54,399 bases of DNA from Edaphosphingomonas laterariae (GTDB lineage: Bacteria; Pseudomonadota; Alphaproteobacteria; Sphingomonadales; Sphingomonadaceae): positions 1-54,399 of the forward strand of contig NZ_FZOS01000026.1 of the NCBI RefSeq assembly GCF_900188165.1. Reading direction: 5' to 3'. Positions 15,793-23,474 of this stretch are shown here, piece after piece; the stretch's first letter is position 1; each line of letters opens with the position of its first letter. The notes below the pieces were generated by a model. It did not search any database. It had not been told where the DNA came from and was given only the letters and a program-made list of their open reading frames with translations. A program made the translations under genes and the position numbers.

Positions 15793-16906
15793 GGAGGAGG
15801 GGGTTCTCCCGCTTCCCAGCCTGATGGAGGCCTGGCGGCCGCCGGCAGGCGGCAAGCGGACCCTGCGCGGCGCTTATGTTCGGATCAAACCGGGCGGAAG
15901 CGGGGGCGGGGCCGCCCGGCCGATGTCGATGGACCAGGCCGAGGCGCGCGCCAAGCTCGAGCGGATCGTGCGCAAGGCGCCCGAGGTGATGGTGAAGGTC
16001 TCCGGCAAGCAATATGGCGCTCATCATGTCGCCGAGCATTTCGGCTATGTGGCGCGCCACGGGAAGCTCGCCGTCCGATCGAGCGAAGGCGAGATTATCA
16101 CCGAGCCGGATCGGCTCAAGGCGATCGCTCAGGACTGGGCGATGCTCGACGAGGCCATGAACGAGCATGGCCGGGAGCGGCCGACGTCGATGTCGCTGGT
16201 GCTGTCGATGCCCGGGGGATCGACCGACGCCGAGACGCTTCATGATGCGGCGCAGGCATTCGCGCGAATCCTGTTCGAGGGGAACCATGCCTATATGCTG
16301 GCACTCCATACCGACACCGATCATCCCCACGTCCATCTGACGGTGGCGACCGAAGGGGCGGACGGAACCCGCTTCAATCCGCGCAAGGCGGATCTCCATC
16401 ATATGCGTGAGACCTTTGCGCATGAGCTGCGCGCGCGCGGTGTCGCGGCGGAAGCGACACCCCGGCGTGCGCGCGGTCATGTCCAGAAGCGGGTCCGTTC
16501 GTCCGCGCTCCATCTCGATGCCCGGCTTGGAGCCGAGGGACGGCGGCTCAATCTCGCGCAGCTCAACGAACTGCGCGCGCAAAGCTTCGTGCGCGGGGCC
16601 GACCAGGAGCGCCGGGCAGAAGATGTCATGGCGCTGGCTCGCCAGAAGCAGATCCGCGGTGCCTATGCCGAGGCCGCGGTCGCGCTCGCCGGCACCGGAA
16701 AAGCGGAAGATCGTGCCTTGGGGCAAGAAATCGCCGGCTTTCTGGCGGCGATGCCGCCAGCGGTGTCGCGGCGGCTCGCGCGCGCACGGGAGATACTGCA
16801 ATCCGAACGGCCGCCGCAGGAGCGCCGAAACGAGCCGGAGGGCGTTTCGCCGCCTACAGGCTCCGAGGAGGGGCGGCCGCCGCCTCACCGGGATCGGGAA
16901 CGATGA
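15785..16906 (+). CDS. Relaxase/mobilisation nuclease (TraI/VirD2-like, MOBP type)
   Basis: 373 residues from the ATG at 15785. The N-terminal half is a relaxase domain: HHVAEHFGYVARHGK near residues 80-94, and the metal-binding motif HTDTDHPHVHL at residues 175-185 (the three-His motif III). The catalytic tyrosine is likely one of those near residues 77-88. It would nick oriT and lead the strand to VirD4. The C-terminal ~150 residues are helical and charged and end in a disordered Arg/Glu/Pro tail; the LPD7 domain often found at the end of such relaxases is absent here and is encoded separately at 32.8 kb. It overlaps mobC. Confidence 0.88.
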   Translation: MREEEGVLPLPSLMEAWRPPAGGKRTLRGAYVRIKPGGSGGGAARPMSMDQAEARAKLERIVRKAPEVMVKVSGKQYGAHHVAEHFGYVARHGKLAVRSSEGEIITEPDRLKAIAQDWAMLDEAMNEHGRERPTSMSLVLSMPGGSTDAETLHDAAQAFARILFEGNHAYMLALHTDTDHPHVHLTVATEGADGTRFNPRKADLHHMRETFAHELRARGVAAEATPRRARGHVQKRVRSSALHLDARLGAEGRRLNLAQLNELRAQSFVRGADQERRAEDVMALARQKQIRGAYAEAAVALAGTGKAEDRALGQEIAGFLAAMPPAVSRRLARAREILQSERPPQERRNEPEGVSPPTGSEEGRPPPHRDRER

Positions 16907-17017
16907 TGGCCGGCGCTGCCGGCCGGCTTGCCGGACCTTGCCTGTGCGGCCTGGGCATCCTATCTGGATGCGATGTCAAAATATCTCGCAAAATAGCTGA
17001 TTTAGGCGCTGATACGC

Positions 17018-17066
17018 GCTCCTATCTTGTTAGAAAAAATCATGCTATTATCTAACAGATAGGAGC
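17018..17066. promoter_or_regulatory. Imperfect inverted repeat upstream of abiEi: probable autoregulatory site
   Basis: GCTCCTATCTTGTTAGA (17018-17034) pairs with TCTAACAGATAGGAGC (17051-17066), with one unpaired base. It encloses AT-rich DNA with TATTAT and ends 7 bases before the ATG, overlapping the AGGAG ribosome site. AbiEi-type antitoxins repress their own promoters by binding inverted repeats. Confidence 0.65.
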
Positions 17067-17073
17067 ACAGCCA

Positions 17074-17682
17074 ATGTCTGCGGTAGCCGATCGGATCATG
17101 AAGCGCGTGCGCGGCAAGGGCCGCGGCTGGGTATTCACGCCCAAGAGCTTCGTCGACTTCGGGACGCGTGGGTCGGTCGACATGGCGCTGTCGCGCCTCG
17201 CGACCGCCGGCGACATCCGGCGCATCGGCCGGGGTCTTTATGACTATCCGCGCCAGCATGACAAGCTCGGTGCGCTCAGTCCCGATCCCACCAATGTCGC
17301 CAAGGCCCTCTCGACGCAAAGTGGGGACAAGCTCGCACCGTCGGGCGCGGCGGCGGCGAACAGGCTCGGGCTATCGACCCAGGTTCCCGCCCGGGCCAGC
17401 TATGCCACGACCGGGCGGACCCGGGTCAGGCAAGCGGGCGGGCGCAGCCTGACGCTCAAGCACAGCCGCGCACCGGTGCTCGACAATGCGCCTGACTCGG
17501 TCAACGCGGTTCTGCAGGCGCTCGCGCATCTGGGGAAGGACAATATCGATAGCGACAAGATCCGGCACTTCGCCGCCCGCCTCGATGATCGCGACATGCG
17601 GATGCTCGCCCAGGCCCGGGCCGAGATGCCCGGATGGATGGGCGACGTCGTCCTAAAGATCGGCGCCGCCCGCAATGGATGA
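17074..17682 (+). CDS. abiEi: AbiEi-like antitoxin / DUF6088 family protein
   Basis: 202 residues. The N-terminus is a winged-helix DNA-binding region (IMKRVRGKGRGWVFTPKSFVDFGTRGSVDMALSRL, then GDIRRIGRGLYDYP), followed by the C-terminal antitoxin domain (APSGAAAANRLGLSTQVPARASYATTG). This is the layout of DUF6088/AbiEi antitoxins of type IV toxin-antitoxin systems, which act as repressor and as antagonist of the AbiEii toxin without needing direct contact. The start follows AGGAG. The stop overlaps the toxin start by 8 bases. It opens the defence hot spot directly after the mobilisation genes. Confidence 0.85.
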   Translation: MSAVADRIMKRVRGKGRGWVFTPKSFVDFGTRGSVDMALSRLATAGDIRRIGRGLYDYPRQHDKLGALSPDPTNVAKALSTQSGDKLAPSGAAAANRLGLSTQVPARASYATTGRTRVRQAGGRSLTLKHSRAPVLDNAPDSVNAVLQALAHLGKDNIDSDKIRHFAARLDDRDMRMLAQARAEMPGWMGDVVLKIGAARNG

Positions 17683-18724
17683 GTTCGCACGCAGACCGGC
17701 CGTGGATCGGCGCGCCTATATCGATGAAGCGGCGGCGCGGCGGGATCTGACGCCGATCATCATCGAGAAGGATTTCTGGGTCTGCTGGACGCTACGCCGC
17801 CTCGTCATGTGTCCCGACCTCGCCGGTCACATGACCTTCAAGGGTGGGACCTCGCTGTCGAAAGCCTATGGGATCATCGCGCGCTTCTCCGAAGATATCG
17901 ACCTCACCATCAGCCGCGCGGCGCCGCTGCTCAGCGAAGTCGCCTCGCCGATGGACAGCGACATTACCGGCAAGGAGCGCGAGCGCCGGACCAAGGCGCT
18001 CAAGGCGGCGGCACAGGCTTATGTCGCCACGGTCGCCATGCCGATCCTGGCGCGCGAAATCGAAGTCGCTCTCGGCACGGCCGAGGGCTGGAGCCTGGCG
18101 CTCGATCCCGACGACAAGGACCAGCAGACGCTGCTCTTCGTCTATCCGCGCACCTCGGGTTACGGGCTCGCCTATGGCGAGAATTACGGCGGCGCGGATG
18201 AAAGCGGTTACATCAAGCCGCGCATCAAGCTGGAATTTGGCGCCCGCGGCGACACGGAACCGTTCGCGCTTCGACCGATCTTGCCCTATCTGGCCGAAGA
18301 CTTTCCCGAGGAACTGCCGGATCCGGTGACCGCAGTGCCGACGCTGGCCGTTGCGCGGACCTTCTGGGAAAAGGTCACGATCCTTCATGCGATCCATCAT
18401 AACGGCAAGCTGCGCGAGGGCATGTCGCGCCATTATTATGACGTGCTGATGCTCGACCAGGCGGGCATCACGAACGAGGCGATGGGGCGGATCGATCTGC
18501 TCGAGCAGGTCGTGCACAACAAGAGCCTGATGTTCGCGGACAGGTCGGCCTCCTATGACACCGCCGTGGTTGGAACGCTGCGCCTGTCGCCCGATGGCGC
18601 GACTTGGGAGAAGCTTGAGCGGGACTATGGCGCGATGTCGGAGATGTTCATGGCCGCGCCGCCGAAATTCCAAGTGTTGATGAAAGGTCTGGCGGCGATC
18701 GAGGCGACGATCAACGGACGTTGA
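17675..18724 (+). CDS. abiEii: AbiEii/AbiGii-family nucleotidyltransferase toxin
   Basis: 349 residues. The nucleotidyltransferase signature is intact: IIEKDFWVCWTLRRL, then FKGGTSLSKAYGIIARFSEDIDLTI with the GG-T-S and D-x-D metal-binding aspartates near residues 65-78. A later segment TFWEKVTILHAIHHNGK and SRHYYDVLMLDQAG matches the C-terminal domain. Family toxins transfer nucleotides to tRNA acceptor ends or related targets and block growth or phage multiplication. It is paired with the upstream antitoxin by an 8-base overlap; both are complete, so the system is likely functional. Confidence 0.88.
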   Translation: MDEFARRPAVDRRAYIDEAAARRDLTPIIIEKDFWVCWTLRRLVMCPDLAGHMTFKGGTSLSKAYGIIARFSEDIDLTISRAAPLLSEVASPMDSDITGKERERRTKALKAAAQAYVATVAMPILAREIEVALGTAEGWSLALDPDDKDQQTLLFVYPRTSGYGLAYGENYGGADESGYIKPRIKLEFGARGDTEPFALRPILPYLAEDFPEELPDPVTAVPTLAVARTFWEKVTILHAIHHNGKLREGMSRHYYDVLMLDQAGITNEAMGRIDLLEQVVHNKSLMFADRSASYDTAVVGTLRLSPDGATWEKLERDYGAMSEMFMAAPPKFQVLMKGLAAIEATINGR

Positions 18725-19003
18725 TGTCGGAGACCGCGAATGAGCAAGTAAACTAAGTATTTGAAATAAAACGACAAAAGACTGATAATAGGGATTATGT
18801 TAAATCACAGCTTGCCACGTCTTAGCAAGCGATTGTTCACCCACCGAAGTTGGGTCTCCAGAGCCGAAACGGCATTTCCGAAACCAGCTGCGTTCAGGCC
18901 GGGGTTCTGAAAGGTTACAATCGCTGGGTAACTAGCTGGGTTTCGTCCCCGCACAAAGATGGGCTAAATGCGGGGCCAATGAACTCACGCGAGTGAAACT
19001 GCA
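18725..19003. other. AT-richer intergenic region after abiEii
   Basis: 279 bases with no gene. The first ~80 bases are far more AT-rich than the surroundings (AAGTATTTGAAATAAAACG, GGGATTATGTTAAATC), as expected at a junction of DNA of different origin. I see no tRNA, integrase site or clear inverted repeat in it. Confidence 0.4.
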
Positions 19004-19207
19004 ATGATCACCGCCAAGTACATCCCTTGGGAGCCGATCGCAACATTGCCGGAGGACCGGAAGGACGGGCGCCGCTTGCTGCTCTGGGAGATTGACGTCC
19101 CTGTGATCGGGCGATGGGATAGCGGTCGCGAGAGTTGGGAAGACCCGGAAAGCATGCACGTCCTGGAAGAAGTCACCCATTGGGCCGACATCAACCCACC
19201 CGTGTGA
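19004..19207 (+). CDS. Small DUF551-like protein
   Basis: 67 residues. WEPIATLPEDRKDGRRLLLWEIDVP..IGRWDSGRESWED follows the W-x-P-I-x-T-x-P-x-D-G...LLLW pattern of DUF551-type proteins, which are common in phages and prophages and have no known function. There is no strong ribosome site (GAAACTGCAATG). It is convergent with the AlbA_2 gene, 23 bases away. Confidence 0.6.
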   Translation: MITAKYIPWEPIATLPEDRKDGRRLLLWEIDVPVIGRWDSGRESWEDPESMHVLEEVTHWADINPPV

Positions 19208-19230
19208 TGAGCGGATGGCATGGGGCTAGC

Positions 19231-20367
19231 TTAGATTCCATTTGCCGACGGACGCTCAATGCCGAACGCTAACCAGAAGGACCGCAGCAGCGGCAGCAGA
19301 CCCGTCTGGTCCATTTGCTCGACCATCAGCGGCGGCAAACTCACTTGCTCGCGCCAAGCTGGGTCCGACCAATATTCATTGTTGACCACCAGTCGGTAGT
19401 TTTTGATTCCGGTAACGGTGACGAGCACCACCCAGGGACCTTCGAGGCCGAACGGCGCAAGCTTCGCTGCACCGGAAAGCGCAGCATCGATCACACCGTC
19501 CTCGAACCGCTTGGGCCAGACCAGCGGGGCCTCTTCCTTGCGAAGTTCGTTGACGATACGACCGATCGTCCAAACCATGTCGATGCGGCCAGCACGATAG
19601 GTGATCGCATACGACCGCACGGCGCCGTTGTCCGCCGGATTGGTATGGAGGAGCACCCCTTCGATCATTCGGATGGCGTCCATATACCCCGAGGGCTTGT
19701 GCGGGGCGAGGGCGTTCTCAGGGGTAATTTCGAGGTCCCTCCCCTCCTTAAACAGTGTGATGGGGATTAGCGACAAGATCGCCTTCGGATCCTCGCCGAG
19801 GCCGATTGGCAAGTCGCCGCGAAGCGACTGGTCCACCGCGTCGAGGTGGAGCGCGCGCAGCCGTACGGGGAGCGCCTCACTCGCGGTGAAGGCGTCGCGC
19901 AGCTCGTGCGTATCCATTTCATATTTGCCGTTACTCTTGCGGCCGTAGAAGCGATTACTTTGCTTGAATATGACCCGGTGTGGCGCATTGCTGCTCGCCG
20001 GTATGCGTATCAGCAGGACGCCGCGTGTTTCGTCGAGTTCGATCCAGCGCAGGCGGAGGCCTGGTAACCGCGGCTCGACGCCAGCGAGGAGAACCTCCTC
20101 CCAGCGCAAAACCTCCTTGTCAGGGTCGTTAACGGTGATTCCAGGGATGCCGGTTGCAATGCCTCTGGTTTCCTCAATGCCGAAAAGCAGGTCGCCGCCT
20201 TGCGCATTCGCGAAGGAGGTGACGTCAGCCAGGAATTCCTTGCGTTGACTATCGCTATTACCGGGGAGCTCCCGCTTGAACTCAAGTGTACGCCGTTCGG
20301 CAACCTGATTGATGACCAATGCCTCGAGATCGCGCCGGGTGATGTCCTGCAGCGGCCGCGGGATCAT
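19231..20367 (-). CDS. AlbA_2 (Schlafen-type) domain protein
   Basis: 378 residues. The N-terminal ~140 residues match the AlbA_2/Schlafen core: QVAERRTLEFKRELPG, then KEFLADVTSFANAQGGDLLFGIEE and ATGIPG, with the Glu and Asp residues conserved in this fold. AlbA_2 domains occur in Schlafen nucleases and in many bacterial defence and regulatory proteins. The remaining ~240 residues are not recognised. The start overlaps the stop of the methyltransferase-HNH gene (ATGA), so the two are translated together. It is the last gene of that operon. The often used annotation of ATP-binding protein for this family is not supported by a Walker motif here. Confidence 0.75.
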   Translation of the reverse strand: MIPRPLQDITRRDLEALVINQVAERRTLEFKRELPGNSDSQRKEFLADVTSFANAQGGDLLFGIEETRGIATGIPGITVNDPDKEVLRWEEVLLAGVEPRLPGLRLRWIELDETRGVLLIRIPASSNAPHRVIFKQSNRFYGRKSNGKYEMDTHELRDAFTASEALPVRLRALHLDAVDQSLRGDLPIGLGEDPKAILSLIPITLFKEGRDLEITPENALAPHKPSGYMDAIRMIEGVLLHTNPADNGAVRSYAITYRAGRIDMVWTIGRIVNELRKEEAPLVWPKRFEDGVIDAALSGAAKLAPFGLEGPWVVLVTVTGIKNYRLVVNNEYWSDPAWREQVSLPPLMVEQMDQTGLLPLLRSFWLAFGIERPSANGI

Positions 20368-22142
20368 AGAGCGGGCCCGATCTCATAGGGCACGGCTCCT
20401 TCGGGTTGCAAGCGTGCGGGCGTCCATTCGGGCACCTGCTGGTCCTGGCGCAGGCGCAGACGCCGCCATTCAAGCGCGGCGTAAACGTCGTCAAGCTGCG
20501 GGTCGGGTTCGACCGGTAGGGCAGCGGCAACCTCGCGTCGGAAACGGTCGCTGAGTGCCGGGTCGTTGAGCCATGCCTGCTGCCACCAAGCGAGGATGCG
20601 TGGCCGTGCATCGGCGAGCGTAGCAAACGATGGCAAGCGGTCGCGCTTTTGATGCTGGTTTACGCGCCGATCGCTCGGCAGCAGGTTCCAAAGGTCGCCG
20701 CACGGCCACGCCGACCAAGGCAGGCAATGATCGATATCGAGGCGGGCGCTGCCCAGCGCCACTCCAGACCAGACACACTCGATCCGTTGGCCGCGGCTCG
20801 ACAGCCGCGCTGCTGCGTTCCGCCCGAGCGCGGTGTCGCGTAACGGCTCCTCCCATGCGAGCGCGGCCTCTGCCTGCCCAACGGGTATGAGCCGGCCCAT
20901 GCGCTCGCCATAGCTACGCATCAGCCGCGCCCATTCGGCGACCAGCACGGGTTCAACCCAGGATCCGAGGCGTGTCAGAGCGCGCCAGACGTGGCCGAGC
21001 ACGGTAAAGCTGCCCCAGCTCCCCAGTGTCTCGAGATCGAGGATCAGTTGCTGACGCGGACGGGTGCGAGCGCGCGCCGCCCCGAATACCCTAAGATCAC
21101 TGCCGGGGAAGCGTGTGAAATTGGCCGGCATCGCGGCGATTGTCGCCGCCGCCTCGGCAATTGCCCCACTAAGAGCCGCTGCCCGGTCGCCCGCAAAGGC
21201 TAGACCAACCCTGAGATCGACGGGCGCGACGCCATCAGTCATCAGTGCGCGAAACCCTGCCTTGGCGAAACCGAGCCCATCGGGACCGCTATTCTTTGGC
21301 GCTTGTGGCAGACCGCTGCGTACCAGCGGCAGGAACATCCGGATCCAGGTCAGCGCAACAAGGCCGAGCGGGAGCTCGATGCTATCGGTGTCGCCCGTCG
21401 ACATGCGGACCGCAGCGGGCGCAGCCTCGGCGAGCCGCGCGACAGTGCGCAGCAGGGCAAGTTTATAGGTCGAGCTTTTGTCGTCGGCGAGGATGATGCC
21501 GCGGATCAGCGGCAACGCACCGGTCCCGTCATCGGGCATTTTGAGCACGACCTGCGTCCAGCGGACATCGCCGCGCCCCTGGCCGTCGTCGCTCGGCACT
21601 GCGCGAATGAGCTCGAGCCCGTGCAGACGGGCGAGCCCCTCGATTTCACCGAGCGAGACGTCGAACATCGGCCGGTCGGGAGGAACAGGACCGTCGCGCA
21701 GCGAAATAAGCAGCAAGGCGCCGGGTTTCATCAGTGTCACGAGCTTGCGGAAGGCGCGCGGGCGATCCGCGGGCGCCACATGCTGCCAGACGGCCGAGAG
21801 CAGGATTAGATCGAAGGAGAGGCCAAGCCCATGGACCGCCGGCAGCGCGGGGAGCCGATCGTCGAGCCAGCGGATCGCGGACCCGCCATGCCGGCGCAGG
21901 CCTTCTTCGCGCATCGCGGCTGCCGGTTCAACGGCGACCACATTATAGCCTTGGTCCGCGAGCCAGCCCGCGTCGCGTCCGGCGCCGGCACCGACATCTA
22001 GTGCGAGCCGTTCGTCGCGCACTTCAGGCAGCAGCGCGCGGATAGGGTCGTAAATCTTTAAAAGCGCTGGATCGTCATAGCGCTGAGCGAGCAGCGCAGC
22101 TTGGCCGTGATAGCCGGAAATTGCGCCCTCGCTCGCGCTCAT
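20364..22142 (-). CDS. Fusion of class I SAM methyltransferase and HNH nuclease domains
   Basis: 592 residues from the ATG at 22142, which overlaps the stop of the upstream DUF6961 gene (ATGA). Residues ~40-190 are a Rossmann methyltransferase with motif I LALDVGAGAGRDAGWLADQG, motif II VVAVEPAAAM and FDLILLSAVWQHV. There is no NPPY-type motif of DNA amino-methyltransferases, so the acceptor may not be a DNA base. Residues ~190-450 are an unidentified middle domain. Residues 456-505 are an HNH domain: CVWSG, LDIDHCLPWSAWPCGDLWNLLPS, VNQHQKRDRLP, with the His, Asn and second His positions in place. The gene overlaps AlbA_2 downstream. The combination suggests a defence function, which is inference. 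Confidence 0.75.
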   Translation of the reverse strand: MSASEGAISGYHGQAALLAQRYDDPALLKIYDPIRALLPEVRDERLALDVGAGAGRDAGWLADQGYNVVAVEPAAAMREEGLRRHGGSAIRWLDDRLPALPAVHGLGLSFDLILLSAVWQHVAPADRPRAFRKLVTLMKPGALLLISLRDGPVPPDRPMFDVSLGEIEGLARLHGLELIRAVPSDDGQGRGDVRWTQVVLKMPDDGTGALPLIRGIILADDKSSTYKLALLRTVARLAEAAPAAVRMSTGDTDSIELPLGLVALTWIRMFLPLVRSGLPQAPKNSGPDGLGFAKAGFRALMTDGVAPVDLRVGLAFAGDRAAALSGAIAEAAATIAAMPANFTRFPGSDLRVFGAARARTRPRQQLILDLETLGSWGSFTVLGHVWRALTRLGSWVEPVLVAEWARLMRSYGERMGRLIPVGQAEAALAWEEPLRDTALGRNAAARLSSRGQRIECVWSGVALGSARLDIDHCLPWSAWPCGDLWNLLPSDRRVNQHQKRDRLPSFATLADARPRILAWWQQAWLNDPALSDRFRREVAAALPVEPDPQLDDVYAALEWRRLRLRQDQQVPEWTPARLQPEGAVPYEIGPAL

Positions 22143-22333
22143 GCGTTTGCTAGGCGCCCGGCCGCGATCAGCACATCGAGGCGGCATGCGATCGCGTTGA
22201 AACGCGTCACCCCCCCAGCATCGCCTGCGAGCGCGAACGCGCCGATGCGTTGGGCAACGAACAGCCGCGCGCGGTCGCCATGCAGCTTGTCGATAGCCAA
22301 CGCCTCGGCAAATCGTTCCCGATCAGTCGTCAT
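22139..22333 (-). CDS. Small DUF6961-like protein
   Basis: 64 residues: RERFAEALAIDKLHGDRARLFVAQRIGAFALAGDAGGVTRFNAIACRLDVL. Small proteins of this pattern are widespread in sphingomonads, often as DUF6961, with no known function. Here it is the first gene of a three-gene operon, coupled by ATGA to the methyltransferase-HNH gene. The 110 bases before it (22334-22443) are AT-richer and should contain the promoter. Confidence 0.6.
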   Translation of the reverse strand: MTTDRERFAEALAIDKLHGDRARLFVAQRIGAFALAGDAGGVTRFNAIACRLDVLIAAGRLANA

Positions 22334-22443
22334 GCGCTTTCCAATTTTACTCCAACTGGCTTACATGGCAGTTTGCTATGCGTTGAGTAACACGCGATGT
22401 ATCCACTACAAATTGGCATCGCGTTTGCGTCACCGGCGCCTAA

Positions 22444-22995
22444 TCAAAAATCTCCCTTGAGTTCGACGACACCACCTTCGCACCAGGTTACAATGATCCA
22501 GTGCGCCTGGAACAACTCATCTAAATCGACGTCAAACCCCTTGTACGGTTTGCCCCCCTTCTCGGCCGGGTAGCGGAAGCGATCCGCAAAAGGATCGAAG
22601 GACTGGACCAAGGTAACCATCGCCTGGACGTCTCGGGCAAGAACGTCGTTGTCGCAGCAGCCTGCCGCAGCGCGAACCTGGAGCAACTGTTCAAACAGCG
22701 ATTGAAGATTGTGGTCCGGTCTGCCGTCGATTCGGCCCGCGATCTCAAGGACCGCCGACTTGATCGCGAGTTCGACGCTTTGTCGCCAAAGCACGAGCAA
22801 AGGTCTCTGCAGCAATCCAGTGTGATCGGCCCGTGCCAAATCCCACATTGCTTCGAAACCGCGTTGAAAGCTGTACGACACCAGATCCCAGGATCCTGCG
22901 GTCAAGTCTGTCGAAAGGTCGCGCACAAACCCGCGTAGGGAGGGCTGCTTCTCCACGATATCATCGACGAGTGCTTCTCGTTGCTTAAGAGACAT
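22444..22995 (-). CDS. Uncharacterised HEPN-like protein
   Basis: 183 residues. The middle reads RPLLVLWRQSVELAIKSAVLEIAGRIDGRPDHNLQSLFEQL, the pattern of HEPN-type domains in which an ELxLK helix is followed by a HxL helix. The segment RIDGRPDH offers an arginine-histidine pair, but not a clean R-x4-H. The C-terminal part (DADRFRYP-like region, FDVDLDELFQAHWIIVTWCEG) resembles the end of defence-associated HEPN proteins. It follows the 132-aa gene by 21 bases and is probably cotranscribed with it. Confidence 0.6.
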   Translation of the reverse strand: MSLKQREALVDDIVEKQPSLRGFVRDLSTDLTAGSWDLVSYSFQRGFEAMWDLARADHTGLLQRPLLVLWRQSVELAIKSAVLEIAGRIDGRPDHNLQSLFEQLLQVRAAAGCCDNDVLARDVQAMVTLVQSFDPFADRFRYPAEKGGKPYKGFDVDLDELFQAHWIIVTWCEGGVVELKGDF

Positions 22996-23016
22996 GGCTG
23001 CGCGTCTCGAACAGGA

Positions 23017-23415
23017 TCATCTGTCTAGGCGCCGGATCAAGGCGGCCCCATTCTCAACCACGGCCACGAACCCGGAGCTATCATTGATATGGTCGCGAAA
23101 GGTGTCCGCCCAATCGGGGTGGTCGATTTGCCAGCGCTCGATCGCTTTCCGAGGCAGTTTAAGTCTTAGATAATAATATCGATTCACAACCTTTGCCGCG
23201 ATCTGGCCCAGGACATGGGGGGCATTGGCGGGATGAGCGCGCGCGAAGGCCGAGAAGGCTATCGACAGGTCGGCGATACGACCCTCATCGGCCAATTCCG
23301 ACAGCAGAGTGAGGATCTCTGCTGAAGGCGCCTGATCTTGCCGTCTCCCCTGTGCGGCAATCGCCCCGGCGATCCGTAAGTCGATCTCTTCCACGTTCTC
23401 GTTCCTGTCTTGCAT
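23017..23415 (-). CDS. Uncharacterised protein
   Basis: 132 residues, not recognised. It is mainly helical: an acidic start (DRNENVEEIDLRIAGAIAAQG), a middle with LLSELADEGRIADLSIAFSAFAR, then VVNRYYYLRLKLPRKAIERWQIDHPDW. No catalytic motif or membrane segment is visible. It lies between the MerR-like 393-aa gene (60 bases upstream) and the HEPN-like gene (21 bases downstream), all on the minus strand. The ribosome site is weak. Confidence 0.55.
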   Translation of the reverse strand: MQDRNENVEEIDLRIAGAIAAQGRRQDQAPSAEILTLLSELADEGRIADLSIAFSAFARAHPANAPHVLGQIAAKVVNRYYYLRLKLPRKAIERWQIDHPDWADTFRDHINDSSGFVAVVENGAALIRRLDR

Positions 23416-23474
23416 GGAGGCGCCCGTGCAGGGAAAGCCGGTGCTGCTCCAGGTTCTTAGCTAACGTCAAAATT

